A stretch of DNA of 19,303 nt, taken from contig QKII01000301.1 of NCBI GenBank assembly GCA_003249625.1, positions 1 through 19,303 of the forward strand, written 5' to 3'. This DNA comes from Propionivibrio sp. Its GTDB lineage: Bacteria; Pseudomonadota; Gammaproteobacteria; Burkholderiales; Rhodocyclaceae. Position 1 is the stretch's first letter, and each line of letters opens with the position of its first letter. Shown one piece after another: positions 1-6,802 of the stretch. The position numbers and the translations under genes were made by a program. The notes under the pieces were generated by a model. That model was not told the DNA's origin, ran no database searches, and saw only the letters and a list, made by a program, of their open reading frames with translations.

Positions 1-165
1 CGCCCGAACGAGACCGGCGAACGAGCATTCGTCGGTGATCGCCAGTGCCGCATAGCCGAGTTCCTGCGCCCGCGCCACCAGTTCCTCCGCATGCGACGCG
101 CCGCGCAGGAAGCTGAAGTTGGAGACGCAATGCAGCTCGGCGTAGTCTGGCAATTCACGCGTCAT
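1..165 (-). CDS. dnaE2: Error-prone DNA polymerase DnaE2 (ImuC), N-terminal fragment
   Basis: Only the first 55 codons are present; the gene runs off the left edge. The start ([20 protein letters not shown]...) carries the family's opening strand [15 protein letters not shown] followed by AELGYxALAITDE-like residues (here [13 protein letters not shown]), which begin the PHP domain of alpha-subunit type C-family polymerases. DnaE2 is the non-essential error-prone polymerase that extends across lesions together with ImuB and ImuA. The ATG overlaps the imuB stop codon in an ATGA junction (162-165), so translation is probably coupled. Being last of lexA-imuA-imuB-dnaE2 separates it from the replicative DnaE1. 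The rest of the protein cannot be judged here. Confidence 0.93.
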   Translation of the reverse strand, partial: MTRELPDYAELHCVSNFSFLRGASHAEELVARAQELGYAALAITDECSFAGLVRA

Positions 166-1586
166 GAAAAGTATCCATGCAGGAACCAACCCCCGGCTGA
201 GCATTCGCGATAGATCCAGAGCCACGTGCCATCCTTCGACCCGGCGATGAAGTAATCGCGGCGCAGGTCACCGGTTTTCTCCCCGGCATCCCACCAACCC
301 GACTCGATACGCTCCGGTCCCGTTAGCAGCTGCATCGGGCCGCGACGAAACGGACGGCCATCGACCTCCTGCAATGGCTCGGGCGGATCGAGCAGCCAGA
401 GAGGACGAGGTGCTACCGTCGGCACACAGGAAAATGTTTTCTCAAACAGCCCGAGCCGGCGCGTTGCGCATTCGGGTCGATGATCGGCGTACGGCACGAC
501 CCGATACACCTGCGCCTCGCCGAGGCGGGCGGTCAGCCGTTCGAGCAGCGTACCGATCGTTTCGCGGCTGGCCTGCGCATCATCGAGCAGCGAACGGCTG
601 CATCCGGGCAGAGCATCGACCTGCGTCGCTTCCAGACAAAGCGTCTCGACCGGCGCTGCCAGCGTCATGCGCTCCAGTCGCTCGCGCAGCACACGCTCGA
701 AGCGGGCGTTGTCGGCGGTCAGTTCGGCGAACTGCAGGGGCACACGCGTTTCGTCATGGCGATGCTGCAAACACAAAACGGCCTCGCGCACGCCGGCCTG
801 CCGCACCATCAGCCAGCCGGCCAGTGCGGAGGTCAAACGGCGCGCGGCGAACAGAAGGGCCGCGGCGCTATCGACCGCAGCCGGCAGCTGAAGCGGCTGG
901 CTGAACTGCGCGGGAAACACGAAGTCGGCGCGCGGATCGGGCTGCTCGCCATACGCGCGGGCGAGCAGCAGCAGGCTTTCCCCTCCGATGCGCTGCCCCA
1001 GCCCGGCTGTCGGCAAACGGCGCGCCTCGCCCAGGGTGCGCGTACCGAAACGCCCCAGCGCCATCGCGGCTTTGGCGGGCAAGACACTCACCGGCTGCGC
1101 ATCCAGCGCCGCACGCAGCCTGCCGAGGTCGACGCAACGTTCCTCCGTGCGCTGGCGCGCCAGCCATTCGGCCCCGAGGGGAGTAGGCGCCACGGCGAGA
1201 TAGACGCTAAAGCCCTGCGCTACACCCCCCTCGGCTGCCTTGTTGAACAGCTCCCCCAATCCGCCGAACAGGCGCAGACAGCTGCCGACCTCCAACAGCA
1301 GGGTTTCCGGAGCCAGACAGACCCGTGGCGCCAGGCTGCCTGCCCAGCAGGCCAGCGAGCGCAGCGCGGCGTCCTCCTGTTCGCGCCGGCGGGCCAGCAA
1401 GGTCACTCCCGGGGCCAAGGCTCGCGCCGCCGCAACGCCGATTCCTGCCTCGATGCCCGCCAGCCGCGCTGCCGCGTCGCCAAGCAGGACACGTCCGTGC
1501 TCTACGACGGCACTAGGCGACGGTAACGGAGCGTTGGCTTCGAGCGGCAAATGCGGCAGGTGCAGGGCAAGCCACAGTGGGGTCAT
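162..1586 (-). CDS. imuB: ImuB, catalytically inactive Y-family polymerase-like mutasome hub
   Basis: A 474-aa protein starting [16 protein letters not shown], the usual ImuB opening. ImuB is a Y-family (DinB-like) protein that does not polymerise but links DnaE2 and ImuA to the beta clamp. The sequence agrees with this. The N-terminal position of the DinB catalytic Asp reads LALHL, and the region matching the DinB Asp-Glu pair reads LLLEVGS (about 96-102), so the Asp is missing. A candidate clamp-binding segment is QPLQLP at 230-235. The C-terminus has the ImuB tail ([29 protein letters not shown]). An upstream in-frame ATG at 1667 was rejected because its extra 27 residues do not resemble the family. 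The 5' end overlaps imuA by 74 bp. Confidence 0.93.
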   Translation of the reverse strand: MTPLWLALHLPHLPLEANAPLPSPSAVVEHGRVLLGDAAARLAGIEAGIGVAAARALAPGVTLLARRREQEDAALRSLACWAGSLAPRVCLAPETLLLEVGSCLRLFGGLGELFNKAAEGGVAQGFSVYLAVAPTPLGAEWLARQRTEERCVDLGRLRAALDAQPVSVLPAKAAMALGRFGTRTLGEARRLPTAGLGQRIGGESLLLLARAYGEQPDPRADFVFPAQFSQPLQLPAAVDSAAALLFAARRLTSALAGWLMVRQAGVREAVLCLQHRHDETRVPLQFAELTADNARFERVLRERLERMTLAAPVETLCLEATQVDALPGCSRSLLDDAQASRETIGTLLERLTARLGEAQVYRVVPYADHRPECATRRLGLFEKTFSCVPTVAPRPLWLLDPPEPLQEVDGRPFRRGPMQLLTGPERIESGWWDAGEKTGDLRRDYFIAGSKDGTWLWIYRECSAGGWFLHGYFS

Positions 1587-2232
1587 GATCGTCACGCCAC
1601 GCCAGTGGACGCGGCACATCCAGATAAAGCATCCGGCCACACGGCGGACCACGCCGCTTGAGCACACTCACGCCAAGCCGTCCCCCTCGACCGGAAGACA
1701 GCGCCAGGCGCAGCGGCGCGGCCGAGGCCTCAGGGCGAGCGCGCAGCGGACGGAACAGAAAGGCCAGCGTGGAACCGCCGGCCACGGCGACCTGCAAGCG
1801 GCGCACCTGGTCAGGATCGACTCCTTTCGCCCAGCACACCACGGCGCCCGTGGCGCCGCTGGCCAGCGCCTGCTCCGTTGCCCACAGCAGATCGCGCCGG
1901 GATGCCGGCGCCACCACGACAAGACGCGCGCAATCCGCACCTCCCGCCCCCCACGCCGGAGCATGCAGTCCGTGCGGCGGGGCGACCAGCACCGACCAGC
2001 GTCCTTCTTCGCGCATCGCGTTCAATACCGGCAGCAGCAAGGCACACTCGCCGATGCCGGTTTCGTCCGTCAGCAGTTCGCTCAACGCCCCGCGCGGCCA
2101 GCCGCCACCCGGTAGCTCTTCATCGAGTACAGGGAAGCCACTGGACAGCGCCGGTACCTCGGCACCCGCCAGCCGACCGCGCCAGACGTCGGGCCGGACG
2201 AGGATGTCGGAGAGGGAAAGCGCGGCGCTCAT
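1513..2232 (-). CDS. imuA: ImuA, RecA-like SOS mutagenesis protein
   Basis: A 239-aa protein with the ImuA/SulA-like pattern: VWRG at 16-19, then SSGFPVLDEELPGGGWPRGALSELL-type residues (about 30-54) and GIGECALLLP (59-68). This is the RecA-fold core; the Walker A position (TDETGIGE) lacks the Lys of an active P-loop, as is usual for many ImuA proteins. ImuA takes part in damage-induced mutagenesis with ImuB and DnaE2. It starts 39 bp downstream of the lexA stop, and its last 24 codons lie inside the first codons of imuB in another frame, which implies coupled translation. The C-terminal tail ([18 protein letters not shown]) looks unstructured and is probably constrained by the overlap. Confidence 0.9.
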   Translation of the reverse strand: MSAALSLSDILVRPDVWRGRLAGAEVPALSSGFPVLDEELPGGGWPRGALSELLTDETGIGECALLLPVLNAMREEGRWSVLVAPPHGLHAPAWGAGGADCARLVVVAPASRRDLLWATEQALASGATGAVVCWAKGVDPDQVRRLQVAVAGGSTLAFLFRPLRARPEASAAPLRLALSSGRGGRLGVSVLKRRGPPCGRMLYLDVPRPLAWRDDHDPTVACPAPAAFAARSQRSVTVA

Positions 2233-2271
2233 GGCGAATCGTTGCTGGCAAACAAGGGAACATCCGGACGG

Positions 2272-2865
2272 CTATCGCTGCACGCGCCGCACCAGCCCGA
2301 CCATCACGCCGAATATTTCCAGCCGGCCGGCCGGGCGGATCACCGGATAGGCGGTGTTGTGCGGCCGAAGCACATTTTGCCCATCCTCAACGGCCAGTTC
2401 CTTCAAGGTGAACTCGTTGTCCACCACGGCGACCACGAAGTCGCCGGGCCTAGCCTCGGTGGTGCGCTCGACCGCGACGATGTCGCCGTCGTGGATGCCC
2501 GCCTCGATCATCGAATCGCCACGCACCGGGATCATCACAGTGCGCGACGGGTTGCGCACGAGATAGTCGTCAATCAGGAAGGGATCGGCGCCGACGCCTT
2601 CGATCAGGTCCGGGTAGCCCGCATGCACCGTCCCGCCCGCCAGCGGCCGCTCGAAGAAGCGCCCTGCGGGAATCCAGGCATCCTCGTCCGGCGTACGCTG
2701 GACGAAACCGGCCACGGCCAGCCGTTCCAGCAGCTTGCGCGATGCCGTCTTGGAAGCGAACTGCATCAGCTCGGCGATGCGCTGCATCGACGGAATGCGC
2801 CGGTTCTCGGCGTAATAGTCGCGCAGGCGGTCGAGGTAATCGTCGTCCTTGTTCGGGGTAACCAT
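2272..2865 (-). CDS. lexA: LexA-family SOS repressor heading the imu operon (LexA2 type)
   Basis: A 197-aa self-cleaving repressor. The N-terminal winged helix-turn-helix is at about 8-65 (DYLDRLRDYYAENRRIPSMQ, then AELMQFASKTASRKLLERL). The autocleavage site is Ala82-Gly83 in HAGYP. The S24 peptidase dyad is Ser118 (VRGDSMIEAGIHDGD) and Lys155 (NEFTLKEL). The DNA-recognition helix differs from E. coli LexA, and the protein resembles the second LexA (LexA2) that heads imuA-imuB-dnaE2 in pseudomonads, so a second genomic lexA is possible. I chose ATG 2865 (MVTPNKDDDYL) because the upstream in-frame residues overlap the promoter at 2897-2925 and do not look like LexA. It should repress its own operon until RecA* triggers cleavage. 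Confidence 0.92.
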   Translation of the reverse strand: MVTPNKDDDYLDRLRDYYAENRRIPSMQRIAELMQFASKTASRKLLERLAVAGFVQRTPDEDAWIPAGRFFERPLAGGTVHAGYPDLIEGVGADPFLIDDYLVRNPSRTVMIPVRGDSMIEAGIHDGDIVAVERTTEARPGDFVVAVVDNEFTLKELAVEDGQNVLRPHNTAYPVIRPAGRLEIFGVMVGLVRRVQR

Positions 2866-2892
2866 GGCAAGTCCCGTGGTGTTCGTTTGAGC

Positions 2893-2925
2893 ACCAATAG
2901 TAGTGTCCGGACGTGCACCTGTCAA
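2893..2925 (-). promoter_or_regulatory. lexA-imuA-imuB-dnaE2 promoter with embedded LexA2-like operator
   Basis: Read on the minus strand, a perfect -35 TTGACA (2925-2920) is followed after exactly 17 bp by TACTAT (2902-2897, 4 of 6 to TATAAT), about 32 bp upstream of the lexA ATG. The 17-bp spacer holds the palindrome GTCCGGAC (2905-2912) and GTGCAC (2913-2918). On the plus strand this reads GTCC-GGAC-GTGC, one base away from the GTAC-N4-GTGC site described for Pseudomonas LexA2. No E. coli-type CTGT-N8-ACAG box is present. The promoter is well supported; the operator assignment is inference. Confidence 0.65.
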
Positions 2926-2935
2926 ACCGAGGCGC

Positions 2936-2968
2936 AAAAAAAAAAACGCCCCGTCGCGAAACGGGGCG
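2936..2968 (-). terminator. Rho-independent terminator after the denD-like gene
   Basis: An 8-bp perfect GC-rich stem (2947-2954 with 2961-2968; CGCCCCGT/ACGGGGCG) with a 6-nt loop. On the minus strand it is followed directly by eleven U residues (A-run 2936-2946). It lies 32 bp after the stop of the epimerase/dehydrogenase gene and just before the lexA promoter, so it insulates the SOS operon from upstream transcription. Confidence 0.93.
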
Positions 2969-3000
2969 CCATCACTGCAGGAGAGAACTTTTGCTTCGCC

Positions 3001-3975
3001 TCAGACCTTGATGCCCTGGTCCTCGATATAGCTGCGGATGATCGACTCGACATCCTTGTCGGCGGAGAAGCCCATTTTCAGGGCGCGGTCATTCTTGAAA
3101 CGGGCTGGCCACGAATTGACCAGTGCTTCGATACGCGCTTCCGGTTTGATTTCAATCAAGTCGGCCACCTTGTCGCCAGCAATCTTGCGCAGCGTGTCGA
3201 TCATGTCGCCAACCACCGCAGTGTTGCCCGGCAGGTTGATCACGCGGGTGACACCCCATGCCGAGGACGGCAGTTCGTAGGCGTGGATCAGCGAGGCGAT
3301 GACCTTGGCCGGCGAGAGCAACCAGATTTTCGCGTCACGGCCGACCGGGCAGATCGAAGGGACGCCGTTCAGCGGTTCGCGGATGATGCCGCTGGCGAAC
3401 GACGAGGCGGCCAGATTCGGCTTGCCGGGACGCACGGAGATGGTCGGCAGACGCAGCGAACGGCCGTCGATGTAGCCCTTGCGCGAGTAATCGGTGACGA
3501 GGTATTCGCAGATCACCTTCTGGGCACCGTAGGAGCCTTGCGGGTTGGGCGTCGTGCCGTCGTCGAGCACGTCCGGCAGTTCGCCGCCGAAGACGGCGAC
3601 CGAGCTGGTGAAGACGAAGCGCGGCGGCTTGGCCTGCTTGCGGCTGGCATCGAGCAGCCCGCGCGTGCCGTCGAGGTTGACCTTGTAGCCGAGTTCAAAA
3701 TCGGCTTCGGCACCGCCGCTGACCACCGAAGCGAGGTGGAAGACGGCGGATGTGTCGCCACCGAGCGCGCTTTCGACACAGGCGATATCGTTCAGGTCGC
3801 CCTTGACGCACTTCAGGCGCGCATCGACGTTCTCCGGGAACGCCATGTCGAACAGGGTGATCTGCGAAATCGGCTCCTGCTGGCCCTCGGCGTTCGACAG
3901 CGTGCCCTTGTTGAGCAACGCCAGCGCCAGACGGTACCCGATGAAGCCGCCACCGCCGGTAATCAGTACTTTCAT
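3001..3975 (-). CDS. denD: NAD-dependent epimerase/dehydratase-family protein, probable D-erythronate dehydrogenase
   Basis: A 324-aa extended SDR. The Rossmann motif GGGGFIG is at 7-13, the acidic residue for the NAD ribose is Asp43 (LFDMAF), and the catalytic site is SSVAVFGG (124-131) with Tyr149-x-x-x-Lys153 (YGAQK). HLASVVSGGAEADFELGYKVNLDG-type residues (80-103) and the LRLPTISVRPGKPN segment (175-187) match the DenD group, which oxidises D-erythronate to 2-oxo-erythronate. MKV at 3975 was chosen because GAGGGA lies 5 nt upstream; an ATG two codons earlier would sit directly on that site. The usual partners (tetronate isomerase OtnI, kinase OtnK, aldolase OtnC) are not in this window, so the substrate is less certain than the fold. 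It is divergent from the LysR gene. Confidence 0.8.
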   Translation of the reverse strand: MKVLITGGGGFIGYRLALALLNKGTLSNAEGQQEPISQITLFDMAFPENVDARLKCVKGDLNDIACVESALGGDTSAVFHLASVVSGGAEADFELGYKVNLDGTRGLLDASRKQAKPPRFVFTSSVAVFGGELPDVLDDGTTPNPQGSYGAQKVICEYLVTDYSRKGYIDGRSLRLPTISVRPGKPNLAASSFASGIIREPLNGVPSICPVGRDAKIWLLSPAKVIASLIHAYELPSSAWGVTRVINLPGNTAVVGDMIDTLRKIAGDKVADLIEIKPEARIEALVNSWPARFKNDRALKMGFSADKDVESIIRSYIEDQGIKV

Positions 3976-4042
3976 GTGCATCCCTCGAAAAAGTTGTTGT
4001 TTACGATCAAAGTGCGCCACTCCTTAGGCGCCCAACCGGGGA

Positions 4043-4071
4043 ATCCTAGCAACAGCGAATGTTTCCGTAAA
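4043..4071 (-). promoter_or_regulatory. Candidate denD promoter
   Basis: On the minus strand TTTACG (4071-4066) is separated by 17 bp from TAGGAT (4048-4043), each 4 of 6 to consensus, 68 bp upstream of the denD ATG. It lies in the 141-bp divergent intergenic space shared with lysR, the usual place for a LysR-controlled promoter. Confidence 0.4.
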
Positions 4072-4102
4072 TTGAAAAGATTAGAATCATCGGTTCCATA
4101 AT
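4072..4102 (+). promoter_or_regulatory. Candidate lysR-ykgJ promoter
   Basis: TTGAAA (4072-4077, 5 of 6) and CATAAT (4097-4102, 5 of 6) with a long 19-bp spacer, ending 14 bp before the lysR ATG. It overlaps the -35 side of the opposing denD promoter candidate, so LysR binding here could act on both. The spacer length makes this tentative. Confidence 0.35.
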
Positions 4103-4116
4103 TTCACCTATCGTCC

Positions 4117-5067
4117 ATGCCCAGCCCCGCCCCTCCTTTGCTGCTCAACCGCATCCGCATGCGCCAGGTGTTGCTGATGCTGGCTATCCACGAACATCGG
4201 ACGCTGCACACTGCCGCACAGCATCTCGGAATGACCGCATCCGCGGCCAGCAAGATGCTGCACGAACTCGAAGAAGCAATTGGCCAGACGCTGTTCGACC
4301 GCGAGGGTCGCGGCCTCAAGCTCAACCCGGCCGGGCTGGCGGTGATGAACGCCTGCCGCAGCCTGCGCAGCACGATGAGCGGGCTGGGCCAGGAGTTGAA
4401 CAAGCTGCGACTCGGTAGTGCGGAAAAGATTTTTATCGGCAGCATCATGGTTGCCCTCCCCGATTACCTGAGCGACGCCCTGCTCGAGACGAAAAAGAGC
4501 TACCCGCTCCTCTCGCTCGAAGTCGTCATCGACACAAGCGACCGGCTGATCGAACTGCTGCGCGACGGCACACTCGACATTGTTATTGGCCGGCTGCCAA
4601 AGGACGCCGGCCCGCTCGCCCAGGAATGCCTTTTCCGGCCGATCGGCGAGGAGGAGGTATCGATCATCGCCGCGCCCGATCACCCGCTGGTCGAGTCGGC
4701 ACGCAATGCGCCGCTGCCGTTCCATGCGTTGCTTGCCTACCCATGGATCCTGCAACCGCAGGGGAGCCCGTCGCGCGAAGTCATCGAACAGGAATTCGTC
4801 AGCCACCACGCTGCGTTGCCGGCCGGATTCATCGAAACCTCGTCGCTGCTTGTCACATCGACGTTGCTACGCCGCGGCGACATGCTCGCAGTTGCTCCTC
4901 GCTCAATCGCCGCGCAATACGAGGACAACGGCTCTCTGGCGATCATCCCCTACCACTTCACCCACACGCTTTCGCCTTGGGGCAGCATCGTTTATCGCGA
5001 TCGGCACACGACTGCCGCGCAGGACAAGTTGCTCGCTCTGCTGCATTCCGGAGTAAACACGCCATGA
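4117..5067 (+). CDS. LysR-family transcriptional regulator
   Basis: A 316-aa LysR-type regulator. The helix-turn-helix is at about 14-75 (RMRQVLLMLAIHEHRTLHTA, then HLGMTASAASKMLHELEEAI, FDREGRGLKLNPAG). An effector-binding domain (about 100-305) follows, containing LRDGTLDIVIGRLP and a cluster of hydrophobic strands. The LLNRIRMRQ opening and MLHELEEA helix resemble the GbpR-like subgroup that controls sugar and sugar-acid genes. The 4117 start is favoured because family members begin at this point; there is no clear ribosome-binding site, and only a few leader nucleotides would follow the candidate promoter. It is divergent from denD, so it most likely regulates that gene with a sugar-acid effector; the effector is unknown. 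Confidence 0.9.
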   Translation: MPSPAPPLLLNRIRMRQVLLMLAIHEHRTLHTAAQHLGMTASAASKMLHELEEAIGQTLFDREGRGLKLNPAGLAVMNACRSLRSTMSGLGQELNKLRLGSAEKIFIGSIMVALPDYLSDALLETKKSYPLLSLEVVIDTSDRLIELLRDGTLDIVIGRLPKDAGPLAQECLFRPIGEEEVSIIAAPDHPLVESARNAPLPFHALLAYPWILQPQGSPSREVIEQEFVSHHAALPAGFIETSSLLVTSTLLRRGDMLAVAPRSIAAQYEDNGSLAIIPYHFTHTLSPWGSIVYRDRHTTAAQDKLLALLHSGVNTP

Positions 5068-5576
5068 GCACACTGCCCCAACTGCATGCCGACATCGACA
5101 TCCGCGTGCAGAACATCCGCGACGGCGCCACAGAGTGGCCCTGCGCCAAAGGCTGCGACCGCTGCTGTCGCCAGTTGGCTGACATCCCAACACTCACACG
5201 CGCCGAGTGGGAACTGCTGCACGAAGGACTGGCCGCCTTGCCAGCCACGCTGCGTGACGAAGTCGGGCAACGCGTCGCCGCACTCGCCTGTTCGACCGAA
5301 CGTCCGATCACCTGCCCTTTTCTCGACCAATCGACAGGCGCTTGTCCGGTCTACGCCTACCGTCCGGTCGCCTGCCGTACCTATGGCTTCTACGTGCAGC
5401 GCGATCGCGGTCTTTATTGCAGCGAAATCGACTCCCGCGTCGCGTCCGGCGATCTGGCCCTCGTGGTTTGGGGCAATCACGACGTCGTCGACCGCCGCCT
5501 CGCCGCGCTGGGCGAAGCTCGCCCGCTGACAGAGTGGTTCAATGAAGCCGGAACGGGGCAACCTCGGGGGGATTGA
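5064..5576 (+). CDS. YkgJ-family cysteine-cluster protein
   Basis: A 170-aa protein with eight or more ordered cysteines: CxxxCxxCC (Cys27, 31, 34, 35), then CPFL (Cys84), ACPVYAYRPVACR (Cys94, Cys104) and Cys119. This is the CxBx/YkgJ zinc or iron chelatase pattern, in which the clustered Cys bind metal; the biochemical role of the family is poorly defined. ATG 5064 forms an ATGA overlap with the lysR stop, so the two genes should be co-translated. That coupling does not by itself assign the protein to the DenD pathway. Confidence 0.85.
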   Translation: MSTLPQLHADIDIRVQNIRDGATEWPCAKGCDRCCRQLADIPTLTRAEWELLHEGLAALPATLRDEVGQRVAALACSTERPITCPFLDQSTGACPVYAYRPVACRTYGFYVQRDRGLYCSEIDSRVASGDLALVVWGNHDVVDRRLAALGEARPLTEWFNEAGTGQPRGD

Positions 5577-5612
5577 ACGCCGTTCTGGCTTTTTGGTCAG
5601 ACAGATGCTTGA

Positions 5613-5641
5613 TTGAGACAATCCGCCCAACCCGCGATAAC
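5613..5641 (+). promoter_or_regulatory. Candidate folE-BLUF promoter
   Basis: TTGAGA (5613-5618, 5 of 6) and GATAAC (5636-5641, 4 of 6) with an optimal 17-bp spacer. The predicted transcript start lies within a few bases of the folE ATG at 5650, and no Shine-Dalgarno sequence is visible before that ATG. The mRNA may therefore be leaderless or nearly so. Confidence 0.45.
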
Positions 5642-5649
5642 AACAACCG

Positions 5650-6366
5650 ATGAACAGCGAACTCCCACCACCGACAGACAGCACCGACACCGACCCCGTC
5701 TCGGAACGCATCCGCGCCCGCATCCAGCGCGCCGGCCAGCGTTTTCATGCCAACGACAACATTGCCGCTTTCGTCGAACCCGGCGAACTCGAAGCCCTGC
5801 TCGACGAGGTCGAGGGCAAGATGAAAGGCGTGCTGGAAAGCCTGGTCATCGATACTGACAGCGACCATAACACCCAGGACACCGCCCGCCGCGTCGCCAA
5901 GATGTACCTGACCGAAGTCTTTCGCGGCCGGTACCTGCCAGCGCCACCGGTCACCGAGTTCCCCAACGTCGAGCGGCTCAACGAACTGATGATCGTCGGC
6001 CCGATCACCGTGCGCAGCGCCTGCAGCCACCACTTCTGCCCGATCATGGGTCGCCTGTGGATCGGCCTGATGCCCAACGAGCACTCCAACCTGATCGGTC
6101 TGTCGAAATACTCGCGCCTCGCCGAATGGGTGATGAGCCGGCCGCAGATCCAGGAAGAGGCGATCACCCAGATGGCCGAACTGCTGATGCGCAAGGTCAG
6201 TCCCGACGGTCTCGCCGTTGTCATGGAGGCCGATCACTTCTGCATGCACTGGCGTGGCGTAAAGGATGCCGAGACCAAGATGGTCAACAGCGTGATGCGT
6301 GGCGTTTTCCTCAAGGACGCCGCACTGCGCCGCGAATTTCTTTCCCTCATCAACCTGAAAGCCTGA
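5650..6366 (+). CDS. folE: GTP cyclohydrolase I
   Basis: A 238-aa type I GTP cyclohydrolase, which converts GTP to 7,8-dihydroneopterin triphosphate and formate, the first step of folate and other pterin synthesis; active as a cytosolic decamer. Visible motifs are TARRVAKMYLTEVFRG (78-93), CSHHFCPIMGRLWIG (125-139), GLSKYSRLAEWVMSRPQIQEE (150-170) and ADHFCMHWRGV (194-204). The zinc ligands are Cys125, His128 and Cys198, with His127 in the catalytic place. The common Glu of the CEHH motif is Ser126 here, so it belongs to a divergent branch and could be a second folE copy. The first 40 residues are low complexity and poorly conserved. It forms a two-gene unit with the BLUF gene 7 bp downstream. 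Confidence 0.92.
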   Translation: MNSELPPPTDSTDTDPVSERIRARIQRAGQRFHANDNIAAFVEPGELEALLDEVEGKMKGVLESLVIDTDSDHNTQDTARRVAKMYLTEVFRGRYLPAPPVTEFPNVERLNELMIVGPITVRSACSHHFCPIMGRLWIGLMPNEHSNLIGLSKYSRLAEWVMSRPQIQEEAITQMAELLMRKVSPDGLAVVMEADHFCMHWRGVKDAETKMVNSVMRGVFLKDAALRREFLSLINLKA

Positions 6367-6373
6367 GGCCACG

Positions 6374-6802
6374 ATGCTCGTCCGATTGCTCTACGCCAGC
6401 CGCCCCGTCGCCCCGCTGACCACCGCCGTGGTCGATGCGATCCTCGCCCAGTCGCGTGCGCACAATCCCAAGCTCGGCATCACCGGCATCCTCTGCTACA
6501 GCCACGACCTGTTCCTGCAGGTTCTCGAGGGCAGCCGCGACGCCGTCTGCGAGATGTACAACACCATCGTCCGCGACGACCGCCATACCCACGTGCGCAT
6601 CCTCAGTTATGAAGAAATCACCGAGCGCCGCTTCGGCAACTGGACGATGGGGCACGTGGATGTCACCACGATCAATCCATCCCTGTTGCTCAAGTACGCT
6701 GAGTTGCCGGTGCTCAACCCGTTCAACTGCACGGGCCAGGCCTCGATGGCGCTGCTCGACGAATTGCTGGCAACTGCAGCGGTAATCGGACGCAGCGCCT
6801 AA
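6374..6802 (+). CDS. Single-domain BLUF blue-light photoreceptor
   Basis: A 142-aa protein made of one BLUF domain (about 2-98) and a short C-terminal extension. The flavin-photocycle residues are present: Tyr7 (LLYASR), Asn31 (HNPKLGITG), Gln49 (FLQVLEG), and Trp90/Met92 (NWTMG). BLUF proteins bind FAD non-covalently and signal through a Tyr-Gln hydrogen-bond switch. There is no output domain, so it must act through a partner. Its start is 7 bp after the folE stop, with TGAGG of the folE 3' end as a likely ribosome-binding site, so the two are co-transcribed. Its stop overlaps the convergent YigZ stop. Confidence 0.93.
   Translation: MLVRLLYASRPVAPLTTAVVDAILAQSRAHNPKLGITGILCYSHDLFLQVLEGSRDAVCEMYNTIVRDDRHTHVRILSYEEITERRFGNWTMGHVDVTTINPSLLLKYAELPVLNPFNCTGQASMALLDELLATAAVIGRSA

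Noticed and set aside
480..1526. Plus-strand open frame of 348 codons opposite imuB
   Set aside because: Antisense to a well-supported ImuB; the translation is Arg/Gln/Ala-rich without domains.
1587..1667. Longer ImuB N-terminus from ATG 1667
   Set aside because: The extra 27 residues are Cys/Arg/Trp-rich, unlike ImuB, and the overlap with imuA would grow further.
2866..2937. Longer LexA from an upstream in-frame start
   Set aside because: It would cover the promoter at 2897-2925 and adds residues not seen in LexA.
2936..2946. A-run of 11 as a possible phase-variable tract
   Set aside because: It is fully explained as the U-tract of the denD terminator and is not inside a gene.
2242..4101. 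A long plus-strand open frame of about 619 codons
   Set aside because: It runs antisense through lexA and denD, both of which have full domain signatures, and its translation is low in family-like motifs. It is a shadow of GC-rich codon use.
5572..5598. Terminator after the YkgJ gene (GCC-GTTCT-GGC followed by TTTTT)
   Set aside because: The stem is only three base pairs; too weak to list as a feature.
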